Positions 55,105 to 61,900 of a stretch of 64,000 nt of DNA are shown here, in pieces. Position numbers and translations under genes: made by a program. Origin of the DNA: Flavobacterium denitrificans DSM 15936. Its GTDB lineage: Bacteria; Bacteroidota; Bacteroidia; Flavobacteriales; Flavobacteriaceae. The stretch covers positions 434,001 to 498,000 of the forward strand of contig NZ_AUDL01000008.1 in assembly GCF_000425445.1 (NCBI RefSeq). Reading direction: 5' to 3'. How positions within the stretch are numbered: the stretch's first letter is position 1; each line of letters begins with the position of its first letter. Below the pieces are notes generated by a model. The model did not search any database, was not told where the DNA came from, and worked only from the letters and a program-made list of their open reading frames with translations.

Positions 55105-56373
55105 ATGAAAACCACAATACAAATCTTTTCTGCGTTCTTGATATTAACAGCATGTCACGGACAAGTAACAAAGGAAGAAAAAGAAGCTTTGTCGAAACAA
55201 CCTGCAAATGTTGTAAAAACTGCTATTGGAAACATTACACTGCCACCTCCATACGCAACTGAATCCGCTCGAAAAAACAGCAAAGTTTTAGGCTGGCCAG
55301 AAGGAAAAACACCAATTGCGCCCGAAGGTTTTACGGTTACAAAATTTGCTGACGGCTTTAGCAATCCGCGTTGGAGCTATATTGGCCCAAACAATGATAT
55401 TTTTGTTGTTGAAAGTGGCACAAGAACTAGTAAAAACCAAATTATAGTTTTGCGCGACAATGATAAAGACGGAACCTATGAAACTCGCGAAGTTTTTATT
55501 TCTGGTTTAAACAGACCTTTAGGAATGCTAATTCTTAAAGACTTTTTTTATGTTGCCAATACTGACGGACTTTACCGTTACCCTTATAAAAATGCTCCTT
55601 TAAAATTAGAAACTAAAGGAACTAAAATCGTTGAGCTTCCTGCTGGTGGCTACAACAATCACTGGACAAGAAGTTTGCTTGCAAATCCTGAAGGAACAAA
55701 AATTTATATTGGTGTCGGTTCTGGAAGCAATGTCGGAGAAAACGGAATGGACAAAGAAATTCGCCGCGCCGCAATTTTAGAAATCAATCCTGATGGAACG
55801 GGTGAAAAAATTTATGCTGAAGGACTTAGAAACCCAATGGGAATGGACTGGAATCCGGCAAACAAAAAAGAACTTTGGACGGCAGTAAATGAAAGAGATG
55901 AACTTGGCGACGATTTGGTTCCCGATTATATTACGAGTGTAAAAAGAGGCGGTTTTTACGGATGGCCTTATTCGTATTTTGGAAGCATTCCTGATCCGAG
56001 ATGGAAAGGCGAACGAAAAGATTTAATAAAAAAAGCTATTGTTCCTGATGTTCCGGTTGGTGCTCATACTGCTTCTTTGGGATTGGCATTTTACACTAAA
56101 GATGCTTTTCCGGCAAAATACAAGAATGGTGCTTTTGTAGGTCAGCATGGTTCCTGGAACCGATCTGTAATTTCAGGTTATAAAGTTTTATTTGTTCCCT
56201 TTAAAGATGGAAAACCTTCAGGAAAACCGGAAGATTTTTTAACTGGTTTTATTTCAAATGATGAAAAAGCAGAAGTTTATGGGCGTCCTGTTGCTGTAAC
56301 GGTTATGAACGACGGATCGCTTTTAGTAAACGATGACAGCGGGAATACTATTTGGAAAGTGACAGCTAAATAA
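55105..56373 (+). CDS. PQQ-type sugar (sorbosone/aldose) dehydrogenase, lipoprotein
   Basis: A 422-residue beta-propeller protein of the glucose/sorbosone dehydrogenase family. The lipobox LTAC (Cys17) predicts a membrane-anchored lipoprotein with no acidic export signal, so probably facing the periplasm. Family landmarks: IRNPRWSYI-like start (FSNPRWSYIGPNNDIFVVES), a catalytic-His candidate His186 in NNHWTRSLL, Arg242-Asn243 in EGLRNPMGMDW (cofactor/substrate contact in soluble glucose dehydrogenase), and GQHGSWNRSVISGYKV near 345-360. Such enzymes oxidise sugars with PQQ as cofactor. The presence of bound PQQ is inferred from the family. The next gene is a PqqU-like TonB receptor, which strengthens the idea. 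Confidence 0.85.
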   Translation: MKTTIQIFSAFLILTACHGQVTKEEKEALSKQPANVVKTAIGNITLPPPYATESARKNSKVLGWPEGKTPIAPEGFTVTKFADGFSNPRWSYIGPNNDIFVVESGTRTSKNQIIVLRDNDKDGTYETREVFISGLNRPLGMLILKDFFYVANTDGLYRYPYKNAPLKLETKGTKIVELPAGGYNNHWTRSLLANPEGTKIYIGVGSGSNVGENGMDKEIRRAAILEINPDGTGEKIYAEGLRNPMGMDWNPANKKELWTAVNERDELGDDLVPDYITSVKRGGFYGWPYSYFGSIPDPRWKGERKDLIKKAIVPDVPVGAHTASLGLAFYTKDAFPAKYKNGAFVGQHGSWNRSVISGYKVLFVPFKDGKPSGKPEDFLTGFISNDEKAEVYGRPVAVTVMNDGSLLVNDDSGNTIWKVTAK

Positions 56374-56397
56374 ATTGTAATAAGATTTGATTGCTTC

Positions 56398-56459
56398 TAA
56401 CCACAAATTACACAAATTTTCGCAAATTAATTTGTGTGAATTTGTGCAATTTGCGGTTA
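56398..56459. repeat. 62-bp near-palindrome, CCACAAATT variant of the repeat family
   Basis: Two 31-nt arms (56398-56428 and 56429-56459) abut with no loop and are complementary apart from about four positions. The arm (TAACCACAAATTACACAAAT...) aligns base for base with the arm at 59244-59274, with A in place of G at CACGAATT. It lies between the dehydrogenase and the TonB receptor genes and has no T-run downstream on the plus strand. Confidence 0.75.
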
Positions 56460-56557
56460 AAAAATATATTAAAATCTTAATAAGTAAAATGTCTTTTTGC
56501 CTCGATTAATGCTACATTTCTACGTATTAAAAAACTCGTCTTTAATTTTATCTTCTC

Positions 56558-58660
56558 ATGATTTTAAAAAAATATTTCCTTCTTCTTTTTGTGCTTTTTG
56601 TTTCTTTAAACATTTTAGCACAGGAAAAAGAAGTTCAAAATATTGATTCTATCAAAACCCAAAAACTAAACGAAGTTTTAATAAGTCCACTTCATATTAA
56701 TCGTGATTTGCAGAATAGTCCGGCTTCAATTGGCATTTTATCTGAGAAAGAATTACTTCGAAATAACACTACAGACATTAGCAACGTCATCAACACAATT
56801 CCCGGAGTTTTTATGCAGTCGTCGAATATTACCACAACCCGAATTTCGATTCGCGGAATTGGCGCGAGAACTCCATACGGAACCAATAAAATAAGGGCTT
56901 TCTATGGGACTATCCCACTGACATCTGGAAACAGCGAAACCGTAATTGATGATATTGATCTTCAAAATATTAATCAAGTTGAAGTGATTAAAGGTCCGCT
57001 ATCTAGTATTTATGGCGCAGGATTGGGAGGAGCGATTTTGATTTCGCCTCAAACATTTAATAAAGGAAATTATCAAACCGAAGTCAGTTCTGTTTTTGGC
57101 TCTTTTGGATTACTGAAAAACAGAGTCGGTTTTAATTGGAACGAAAAAAGTGCTTCACTAAATCTAAGTTATCATAATTTAAAAACTGACGGTTGGCGCG
57201 AAAACAGCGCTTATAACCGAGAAGGAATTACGCTTTCGGGAGAATTTTTCCGAAAGAAAAACAGCAAACTGACTTACTTTTCGAATTACACTTATTTAAA
57301 AGCTTTTATTCCGAGTTCGATTAACAAAACCACTTTTGAAAATAATCCGCAAGCGGGCGCACCAACTTGGGTTGCTTCAAAAGGATTCAAAGAATACAAA
57401 TCTACTTTGGCAGGATTGGCTTATGATTTCAAAATTAATGATCATTTGAATAATTCAACTTCTGTTTTTATCAATTATAAAGACAGCAACGAACCGCGAC
57501 CTTTTGATATTTTACGTCAATATACTTTTGCTTCTGGCGTAAGAACGCAATTTTCAGGAGATTTTAAAATTGGAAAAATCAACAATCAGTTTATAGCAGG
57601 ATTGGAATATTTCAAAGATAATTATAGCGGAAATACTTTTCAAAACTTATATCAGCAAAATAATGGAAACGGAAGTTTGCAAGGCGATCAACTTACAGCA
57701 ACCGATCAAAAAAGAGATTTTTACAACATTTTCTCGCAGATCAGAACTTTGCTTTCTGAACATTTTGAGATTCAGGCGGGTTTGAATTACAACAAAACCA
57801 AATTCGAACTTCAGAATGATTTTCCTGCTTCCGCGAATAATCCAACGGAACATTATAGTTATGATGGCATTTTTTCGCCTCAGCTTTCCTTTCTCTACAA
57901 GCCAAATGAAATTCAGACCGTTTATTTTTCTGTAAGCCGTGGATTTTCTCTTCCTGCAACCGAAGAAACTTTGACCAGCACCGGAAACATCAATCAAAAC
58001 ATAAAACCAGAAACAGGCTATAATTTTGAATTGGGTGGAAAATTGCATTTTTTCGATAAAAAACTATACACACAAATTTCCGTTTACCGAATGGAAATTA
58101 AAGATTTATTAGTTGCCAAAAGAATTGGTGATGATCAGTACGAAGGCGTAAATGCTGGGAAAACTTTTCATGAGGGAATTGAAATTTCGTTAAATCATAA
58201 TTGGCCACTCAATCGAATTTTTACTCTAAATTCTTATGTTGGAACATCAATCGGAAATTATGAATTCAAAGAATTTGTCGATAACGGAAATGATTATTCA
58301 GGAAACAAATTAACCGGAGTTCCTGCCAATACTGCAAGTGCTGGTTTTAATTTAAACACCAATTCAGGGTTTTATTTTACTGCTGATTTTCAATTTACAG
58401 ATAAAATCCCGATGAATGATTCTAATGCCGATTATTCCGATTCATATTCGCTTTTGAATTTAAAAACGGGTTATCAATTTGAAATTTTATCGGGTTTAAA
58501 AGCACATTTGGATGCAGGAATAAATAATGTTACAAATGAGAAATACGCTTCGATGATTTTGACCAATGCCACCGCCGTTGGAAATGCACAACCTCGATTT
58601 TATTATCCTGGTTTGCCAATAAACTATTACGGAATGATCTCATTAAATTATTTATTTTAG
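56558..58660 (+). CDS. TonB-dependent receptor, PqqU-like
   Basis: A 700-residue outer-membrane receptor. Signal peptide 1-21 (LFVLFVSLNILAQ); plug about 40-165 with ASIGILSEKELL, ISIRGIGARTPYGTNKIRAF and VEVIKGPLSSIYGAGLGG; then a 22-strand barrel ending YGMISLNYLF. The IRGxGxRxxYGxxxIR pattern, the 700-residue length and a C-terminal block containing RFYYPGLPINYYG recall YncD/PqqU of E. coli, the importer of PQQ. It directly follows a PQQ-type dehydrogenase gene, so import of environmental PQQ is a good hypothesis. It could equally carry another siderophore-like ligand. No carboxypeptidase-regulatory domain and no SusD partner. Confidence 0.85.
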   Translation: MILKKYFLLLFVLFVSLNILAQEKEVQNIDSIKTQKLNEVLISPLHINRDLQNSPASIGILSEKELLRNNTTDISNVINTIPGVFMQSSNITTTRISIRGIGARTPYGTNKIRAFYGTIPLTSGNSETVIDDIDLQNINQVEVIKGPLSSIYGAGLGGAILISPQTFNKGNYQTEVSSVFGSFGLLKNRVGFNWNEKSASLNLSYHNLKTDGWRENSAYNREGITLSGEFFRKKNSKLTYFSNYTYLKAFIPSSINKTTFENNPQAGAPTWVASKGFKEYKSTLAGLAYDFKINDHLNNSTSVFINYKDSNEPRPFDILRQYTFASGVRTQFSGDFKIGKINNQFIAGLEYFKDNYSGNTFQNLYQQNNGNGSLQGDQLTATDQKRDFYNIFSQIRTLLSEHFEIQAGLNYNKTKFELQNDFPASANNPTEHYSYDGIFSPQLSFLYKPNEIQTVYFSVSRGFSLPATEETLTSTGNINQNIKPETGYNFELGGKLHFFDKKLYTQISVYRMEIKDLLVAKRIGDDQYEGVNAGKTFHEGIEISLNHNWPLNRIFTLNSYVGTSIGNYEFKEFVDNGNDYSGNKLTGVPANTASAGFNLNTNSGFYFTADFQFTDKIPMNDSNADYSDSYSLLNLKTGYQFEILSGLKAHLDAGINNVTNEKYASMILTNATAVGNAQPRFYYPGLPINYYGMISLNYLF

Positions 58661-58684
58661 CATTGTATTTAAACATAAAAAACA

Positions 58685-59236
58685 ATGTTGTCTGAACTGC
58701 AGAAAAAGCTAGACTACGTAAATGCTTACAGAGAAAATCGCCTCAAAACGGCACAGGATGTTTTAGAAAACCCTTCGCTTTTTAGTGAGTTGGTTTCAAT
58801 TTGCTTTTCGCCTGAAGACAAAAACAATCATAAAGCCTGCTGGATTTTAGAATTTGTATCGTATGAAGAATTGCATTGGCTCCAGCCACATTTGGATTTT
58901 TTCTGCTCGAATTTAAAAGTTTTAAAAGATGAAAGCTCGATGCGCCCAATTGCAAAAGTCGTTCAGCTTTTAGTAAAATCCCATTATAAGAAAAACGAAA
59001 ACGGCATAAAACTCTCCGAAGAAAATCTTCAAGACTGCATCGAAGCCTCTTTCGACTGGTTAATTAATGACACAAAAGTCGCCACCAAAGCCTACTCTAT
59101 TCGCACTTTATATATACTAGGAAATTACTACGACTGGATTCATCCCGAGTTAAAAGTCATAATCGACAAAGATTTCGGAGATCATTCCGCAGCCTACAAA
59201 GCCGTCGCCAAAGAAGTTTTGAAGAAAATAAAATAA
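58685..59236 (+). CDS. Helical protein of unknown function
   Basis: A 183-residue, almost entirely helical cytoplasmic protein without a signal peptide (MLSELQKKLDYVNAYRENR). Segments such as KACWILEFVSYEELHWLQPHL and RTLYILGNYYDWIHPELKVII suggest HEAT-like helical pairs. I do not recognise an enzyme motif. It starts 24 bp after the TonB receptor and is followed by an inverted repeat, so it could ride on the receptor transcript. Related proteins are, to my recollection, sometimes annotated as adenylosuccinate lyase-like in flavobacteria, but no PurB signature is present here. Confidence 0.65.
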   Translation: MLSELQKKLDYVNAYRENRLKTAQDVLENPSLFSELVSICFSPEDKNNHKACWILEFVSYEELHWLQPHLDFFCSNLKVLKDESSMRPIAKVVQLLVKSHYKKNENGIKLSEENLQDCIEASFDWLINDTKVATKAYSIRTLYILGNYYDWIHPELKVIIDKDFGDHSAAYKAVAKEVLKKIK

Positions 59237-59243
59237 GTTTTAG

Positions 59244-59330
59244 TTGCCACGAATTACACGAATTTCCACTAATTTTTTATGCTGAATTTGAAAAAAAATA
59301 ATTCGTGAAAATTCGTGCAATTCGTGGCAA
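59244..59330. repeat. Large inverted repeat of the CCACGAATT family
   Basis: Arms of 31 nt (59244-59274 and 59300-59330) match at about 28 of 31 positions, with a 25-nt AT-rich loop. The arm begins TTGCCACGAATTACACGAAT, nearly the same as the arms at 48692 and 56398. It lies between the helical-protein gene and purK. Confidence 0.75.
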
Positions 59331-59381
59331 ACAAAAAAAATCCTTTTTAATCCTTTTAATCTGTGGCAGAAAAACTAAATT

Positions 59382-59412
59382 TTGGCTAAAAAAAGATTAA
59401 AAAGTATCTTTG
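59382..59412 (+). promoter_or_regulatory. Promoter of purK-purE
   Basis: -33 TTTG (59381-59384) and -7 TATCTTTG (59405-59412) are 20 nt apart, a full match to the Bacteroidota consensus. The predicted leader is about 12 nt. The TTG that might look like an earlier start codon for purK is this -33 box, which supports the ATG at 59430. Confidence 0.78.
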
Positions 59413-59429
59413 CAAAAACACAACACAAA

Positions 59430-60581
59430 ATGAATTATTTTTCTTCTGATTTTAAATTAGGAATATTAGGCGGAGGACAATTAGGCAAAATGCTTTTGTT
59501 CGACACCAGAAAATTTGACATACAAACTTACGTTTTAGATCCAAGCGACGAAGCGCCTAGTAAAATTGCCTGCAACAAGTTTTTTCAAGGCGATTTAATG
59601 GATTATGAAACCGTTTACAATTTCGGAAAACAAGTCGATGTTTTGACTTTCGAAATCGAATTGGTAAACCTTGAAGCTTTAACGCAATTGGAAAACGAAG
59701 GTTTAAAAATATATCCTTCTCCAAAAACCTTAAAAGGAATTCAGAATAAAGGTGTTCAAAAAGAATTTTACGCTAAAAATAATATCCCAACTGCACCTTT
59801 CGAAAGATTTGAAAATTTAGAAAGTCTAAAATCTAAAATCAGCGATCTGAAATTGCCTTTCGTGTGGAAATGCACCGAATTTGGTTATGACGGAAATGGT
59901 GTAAAAATAGTTCGCCAAGCATCAGATTTAGATACCTTGCCAAATGTAGAATGCATTGCAGAAACTATGGTTCCGTTCAAAAACGAATTGGCGGTAATTG
60001 TGGTTAGAAATCCATCAGGAGAAATGAAAACGTATCCGGTTGTCGAAATGGAATTTCATCCAGAAGCCAACCAAGTTGAATACGTAATCTGCCCAGCAAG
60101 AATCGACGATAAAGTTGCTGAGAAAGCGAGAGCAATTGCTTTGCAGGTTTCAGAAAACTTCAATCACGTTGGACTTTTAGCTGTTGAAATGTTCCAGACT
60201 CAGGACGATGAAATTTTAGTAAATGAAGTTGCGCCACGCCCGCACAATTCTGGACATTATTCTATAGAAGCCAGTTATACTTCACAATTCGAAAATCATT
60301 TACGCGCAATTTTAGATCTTCCGTTAGGAAATACCGACAGTAAAGTTGCCGGAGTAATGGTAAACCTAGTTGGTGCCGAAGGATTTTCTGGAGACGTTGT
60401 TTACAAAAACATCGAAACCATTTTAGGATGGGATGGCGTTACTCCACATATTTACGGTAAAAAACAAACGCGTCCGTTTAGAAAAATGGGTCACGTAACA
60501 ATCGTAAATGAAAATATGCAGGAAGCACGACGAATTGCACAGGAAGTTAAGAACACTATTAAAGTGATCAGTGGTCAGTAA
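59430..60581 (+). CDS. purK: 5-(carboxyamino)imidazole ribonucleotide synthase
   Basis: A 383-residue ATP-grasp enzyme that carboxylates AIR with bicarbonate and ATP to N5-CAIR in purine synthesis. It begins MNYFSSDFKLGILGGGQLGKM (biotin-carboxylase-like N-domain) with LDPSDEAPS, followed by the ATP-grasp core (FVWKCTEFGYDGNGVKIV) and the metal-binding DEILVNEVAPRPHNSGHYSIEA. The start at 59430 is favoured by the promoter placed immediately upstream. It is followed by purE, which uses its product. Confidence 0.96.
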   Translation: MNYFSSDFKLGILGGGQLGKMLLFDTRKFDIQTYVLDPSDEAPSKIACNKFFQGDLMDYETVYNFGKQVDVLTFEIELVNLEALTQLENEGLKIYPSPKTLKGIQNKGVQKEFYAKNNIPTAPFERFENLESLKSKISDLKLPFVWKCTEFGYDGNGVKIVRQASDLDTLPNVECIAETMVPFKNELAVIVVRNPSGEMKTYPVVEMEFHPEANQVEYVICPARIDDKVAEKARAIALQVSENFNHVGLLAVEMFQTQDDEILVNEVAPRPHNSGHYSIEASYTSQFENHLRAILDLPLGNTDSKVAGVMVNLVGAEGFSGDVVYKNIETILGWDGVTPHIYGKKQTRPFRKMGHVTIVNENMQEARRIAQEVKNTIKVISGQ

Positions 60582-60590
60582 ATTTTAGTG

Positions 60591-60620
60591 TTCAGTCGCA
60601 GTTTTCAGTAACAGTTCACA
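60591..60620. repeat. Inverted copy of the ACTGAAAACTGCGACTGAA word
   Basis: On the minus strand this reads TGTGAACTGTTACTGAAAAC then TGCGACTGAA, matching about 25 of 30 positions with 52252-52281 in the opposite orientation. It lies in the purK-purE gap. Confidence 0.6.
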
Positions 60621-60703
60621 ACTTAAAACAAAATAAACAGTTTTTCAGTCTCAACAAAAACTTGAAACTTTAAACCTGAAACAAACACAACAAATAAAAA
60701 ACA

Positions 60704-61189
60704 ATGAGCAAAGTAGCTATTATAATGGGAAGCATCTCAGACATGCCAGTTATGCAAGATGCAATCGACATATTAAAACAATTTAATGTAGAAGTTGAAG
60801 TAGATATTGTTTCGGCACACAGAACGCCGGAGAAATTATTCGATTTCAGCAAAAATGCACACACTCGTGGAATTTCAGTAATTATTGCCGGTGCGGGCGG
60901 TGCGGCACATTTACCAGGAATGGTGGCTTCTATGTCTCCTCTTCCAGTAATTGGAGTTCCGGTAAAATCAAGTAATTCAATTGACGGCTGGGATTCTGTA
61001 TTATCGATTCTGCAAATGCCGGGCGGCGTTCCTGTTGCGACTGTCGCTTTAAACGGAGCAAAAAATGCTGGAATCTTAGCAGCTCAAATCATCGGAAGCC
61101 ACGATAAAAAAGTTTTAGATACTATTATTTCTTATAAAGAAGAATTGAAAGCGGCGGTTAATAAAGCAGCTGAAGGTTTAAAGAAGTAA
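60704..61189 (+). CDS. purE: 5-(carboxyamino)imidazole ribonucleotide mutase
   Basis: A 161-residue class I PurE, which converts N5-CAIR to CAIR. The Gly/Ser-rich nucleotide loop IIMGSISDMPVMQDAIDIL, the catalytic-His segment VSAHRTPEKLFDF and the IIAGAGGAAHLPGMVAS block are all present. Its place right after purK matches the pathway. The 122-bp gap to purK holds repeat words but no terminator, so co-transcription is likely. Confidence 0.97.
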   Translation: MSKVAIIMGSISDMPVMQDAIDILKQFNVEVEVDIVSAHRTPEKLFDFSKNAHTRGISVIIAGAGGAAHLPGMVASMSPLPVIGVPVKSSNSIDGWDSVLSILQMPGGVPVATVALNGAKNAGILAAQIIGSHDKKVLDTIISYKEELKAAVNKAAEGLKK

Positions 61190-61274
61190 TTTCACAGAGA
61201 TACACAAAAAAGACACAGAGCCACACAAAATTTTTGTGAATCTCTGTGTTTTTTCTTTGCGAAACTTTGTGAAA
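61190..61274. repeat. Long imperfect inverted repeat of CACAGAG/CACAAA words
   Basis: Arms of roughly 41-44 nt (61190-61230 and 61231-61274) meet with almost no loop; both contain CACAGAG and CACAAA words. It starts directly after the purE stop codon. T-rich sequence (GTGTTTTTTCTTTGC) lies within the right arm, so part of it could act as a terminator. Confidence 0.6.
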
Positions 61275-61328
61275 CAAACCTCTCCAAGAATTAACTAATC
61301 CTTATAAAAAATTTCTAAAAGAAAAACT

Positions 61329-61336
61329 TAACTTTG
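61329..61336 (+). promoter_or_regulatory. -7 element of the toxin-antitoxin pair
   Basis: TAACTTTG matches TAnnTTTG, ending 13 nt before the antitoxin ATG at 61350. No clear -33. Confidence 0.45.
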
Positions 61337-61349
61337 AGAAAAAAGCAAA

Positions 61350-61577
61350 ATGAACATTCAAACTTCTAAAATAGAGCTCGCTAAAATAGTTTTAGACATT
61401 GAAAATCCCGATTTAATTCAGGAAATTGTCGAGTTCATTCAATCCAAAGAAAACCTTTCAGAAGAACAAAAAAGCAAAATAAATGAGGCTATTTATTCTT
61501 TAGACAATAATGAAGGCATTTCGCACGATGTTGTTATGGAAGAAACCAAAAATCGTTATTCAAAATACTTTAAATAA
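61350..61577 (+). CDS. Probable antitoxin of a ParD/ParE-like pair
   Basis: A 75-residue acidic helical protein (IQTSKIELAKIVLDIENPDL, then VEFIQSKENLSEEQKSKINEAIYSLDNNEG) ending VVMEETKNRYSKYFK. The helical, charged pattern and overlap with a ParE-like toxin gene identify it as the likely antitoxin. It has no recognisable DNA-binding N-terminal ribbon, so it may belong to a variant antitoxin family. Its stop TAA overlaps the toxin ATG by one base. Confidence 0.75.
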   Translation: MNIQTSKIELAKIVLDIENPDLIQEIVEFIQSKENLSEEQKSKINEAIYSLDNNEGISHDVVMEETKNRYSKYFK

Positions 61578-61864
61578 TGAATGTAATTTGGGCTCCACAA
61601 GCTAAACAAGACTTTTGGAACAATATCGATTATTTGGAAGCTGAATGGTCTGAGAAAGTTGCTCAAAATTTCATTGAAAAAGTAAATACCACAATTGCAC
61701 TTTTAAAAAATGACAATGTTTTATTTCTCAAAACAAATTATAAAAATGTTTACAAAATTGTCATTACAAAACACATTTCACTTTACTACCGTATCGAAAA
61801 CACTAATTTAGAATTGCTTCGTTTTTGGAATACTTTTCAGGATACGGAGAAATTCAAATTATGA
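61577..61864 (+). CDS. ParE/RelE family toxin
   Basis: A 95-residue toxin of the ParE/RelE fold. Typical features: the N-terminal WAPQAKQDFWNNIDYLEAEWSEKVAQNFIEKV helices, the basic-to-hydrophobic TNYKNVYKIVITKHISLYYRIE beta sheet, and LRFWNTFQDTEKFKL at the end. Members poison DNA gyrase (ParE) or cleave mRNA on the ribosome (RelE); the subgroup cannot be decided by eye. Translation is coupled to the antitoxin by a TAATG overlap. Confidence 0.85.
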   Translation: MNVIWAPQAKQDFWNNIDYLEAEWSEKVAQNFIEKVNTTIALLKNDNVLFLKTNYKNVYKIVITKHISLYYRIENTNLELLRFWNTFQDTEKFKL

Positions 61865-61900
61865 TTTTCTAATTTTATATTTTTAAATAGCATAAACACT

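Noticed and set aside
56692..58048. Several minus-strand open frames within the TonB receptor gene.
   Set aside because: They lie opposite a clear TonB receptor and have no family features.
59244..59330. The large inverted repeats as insertion-sequence ends.
   Set aside because: No transposase lies between any pair of arms, and the loops are 0-25 nt.
59382..59429. TTG at 59382 as the start of purK, adding 16 residues.
   Set aside because: The TTG is part of a consensus -33 box, and the -7 box lies inside the extra stretch, so it is promoter and not coding.
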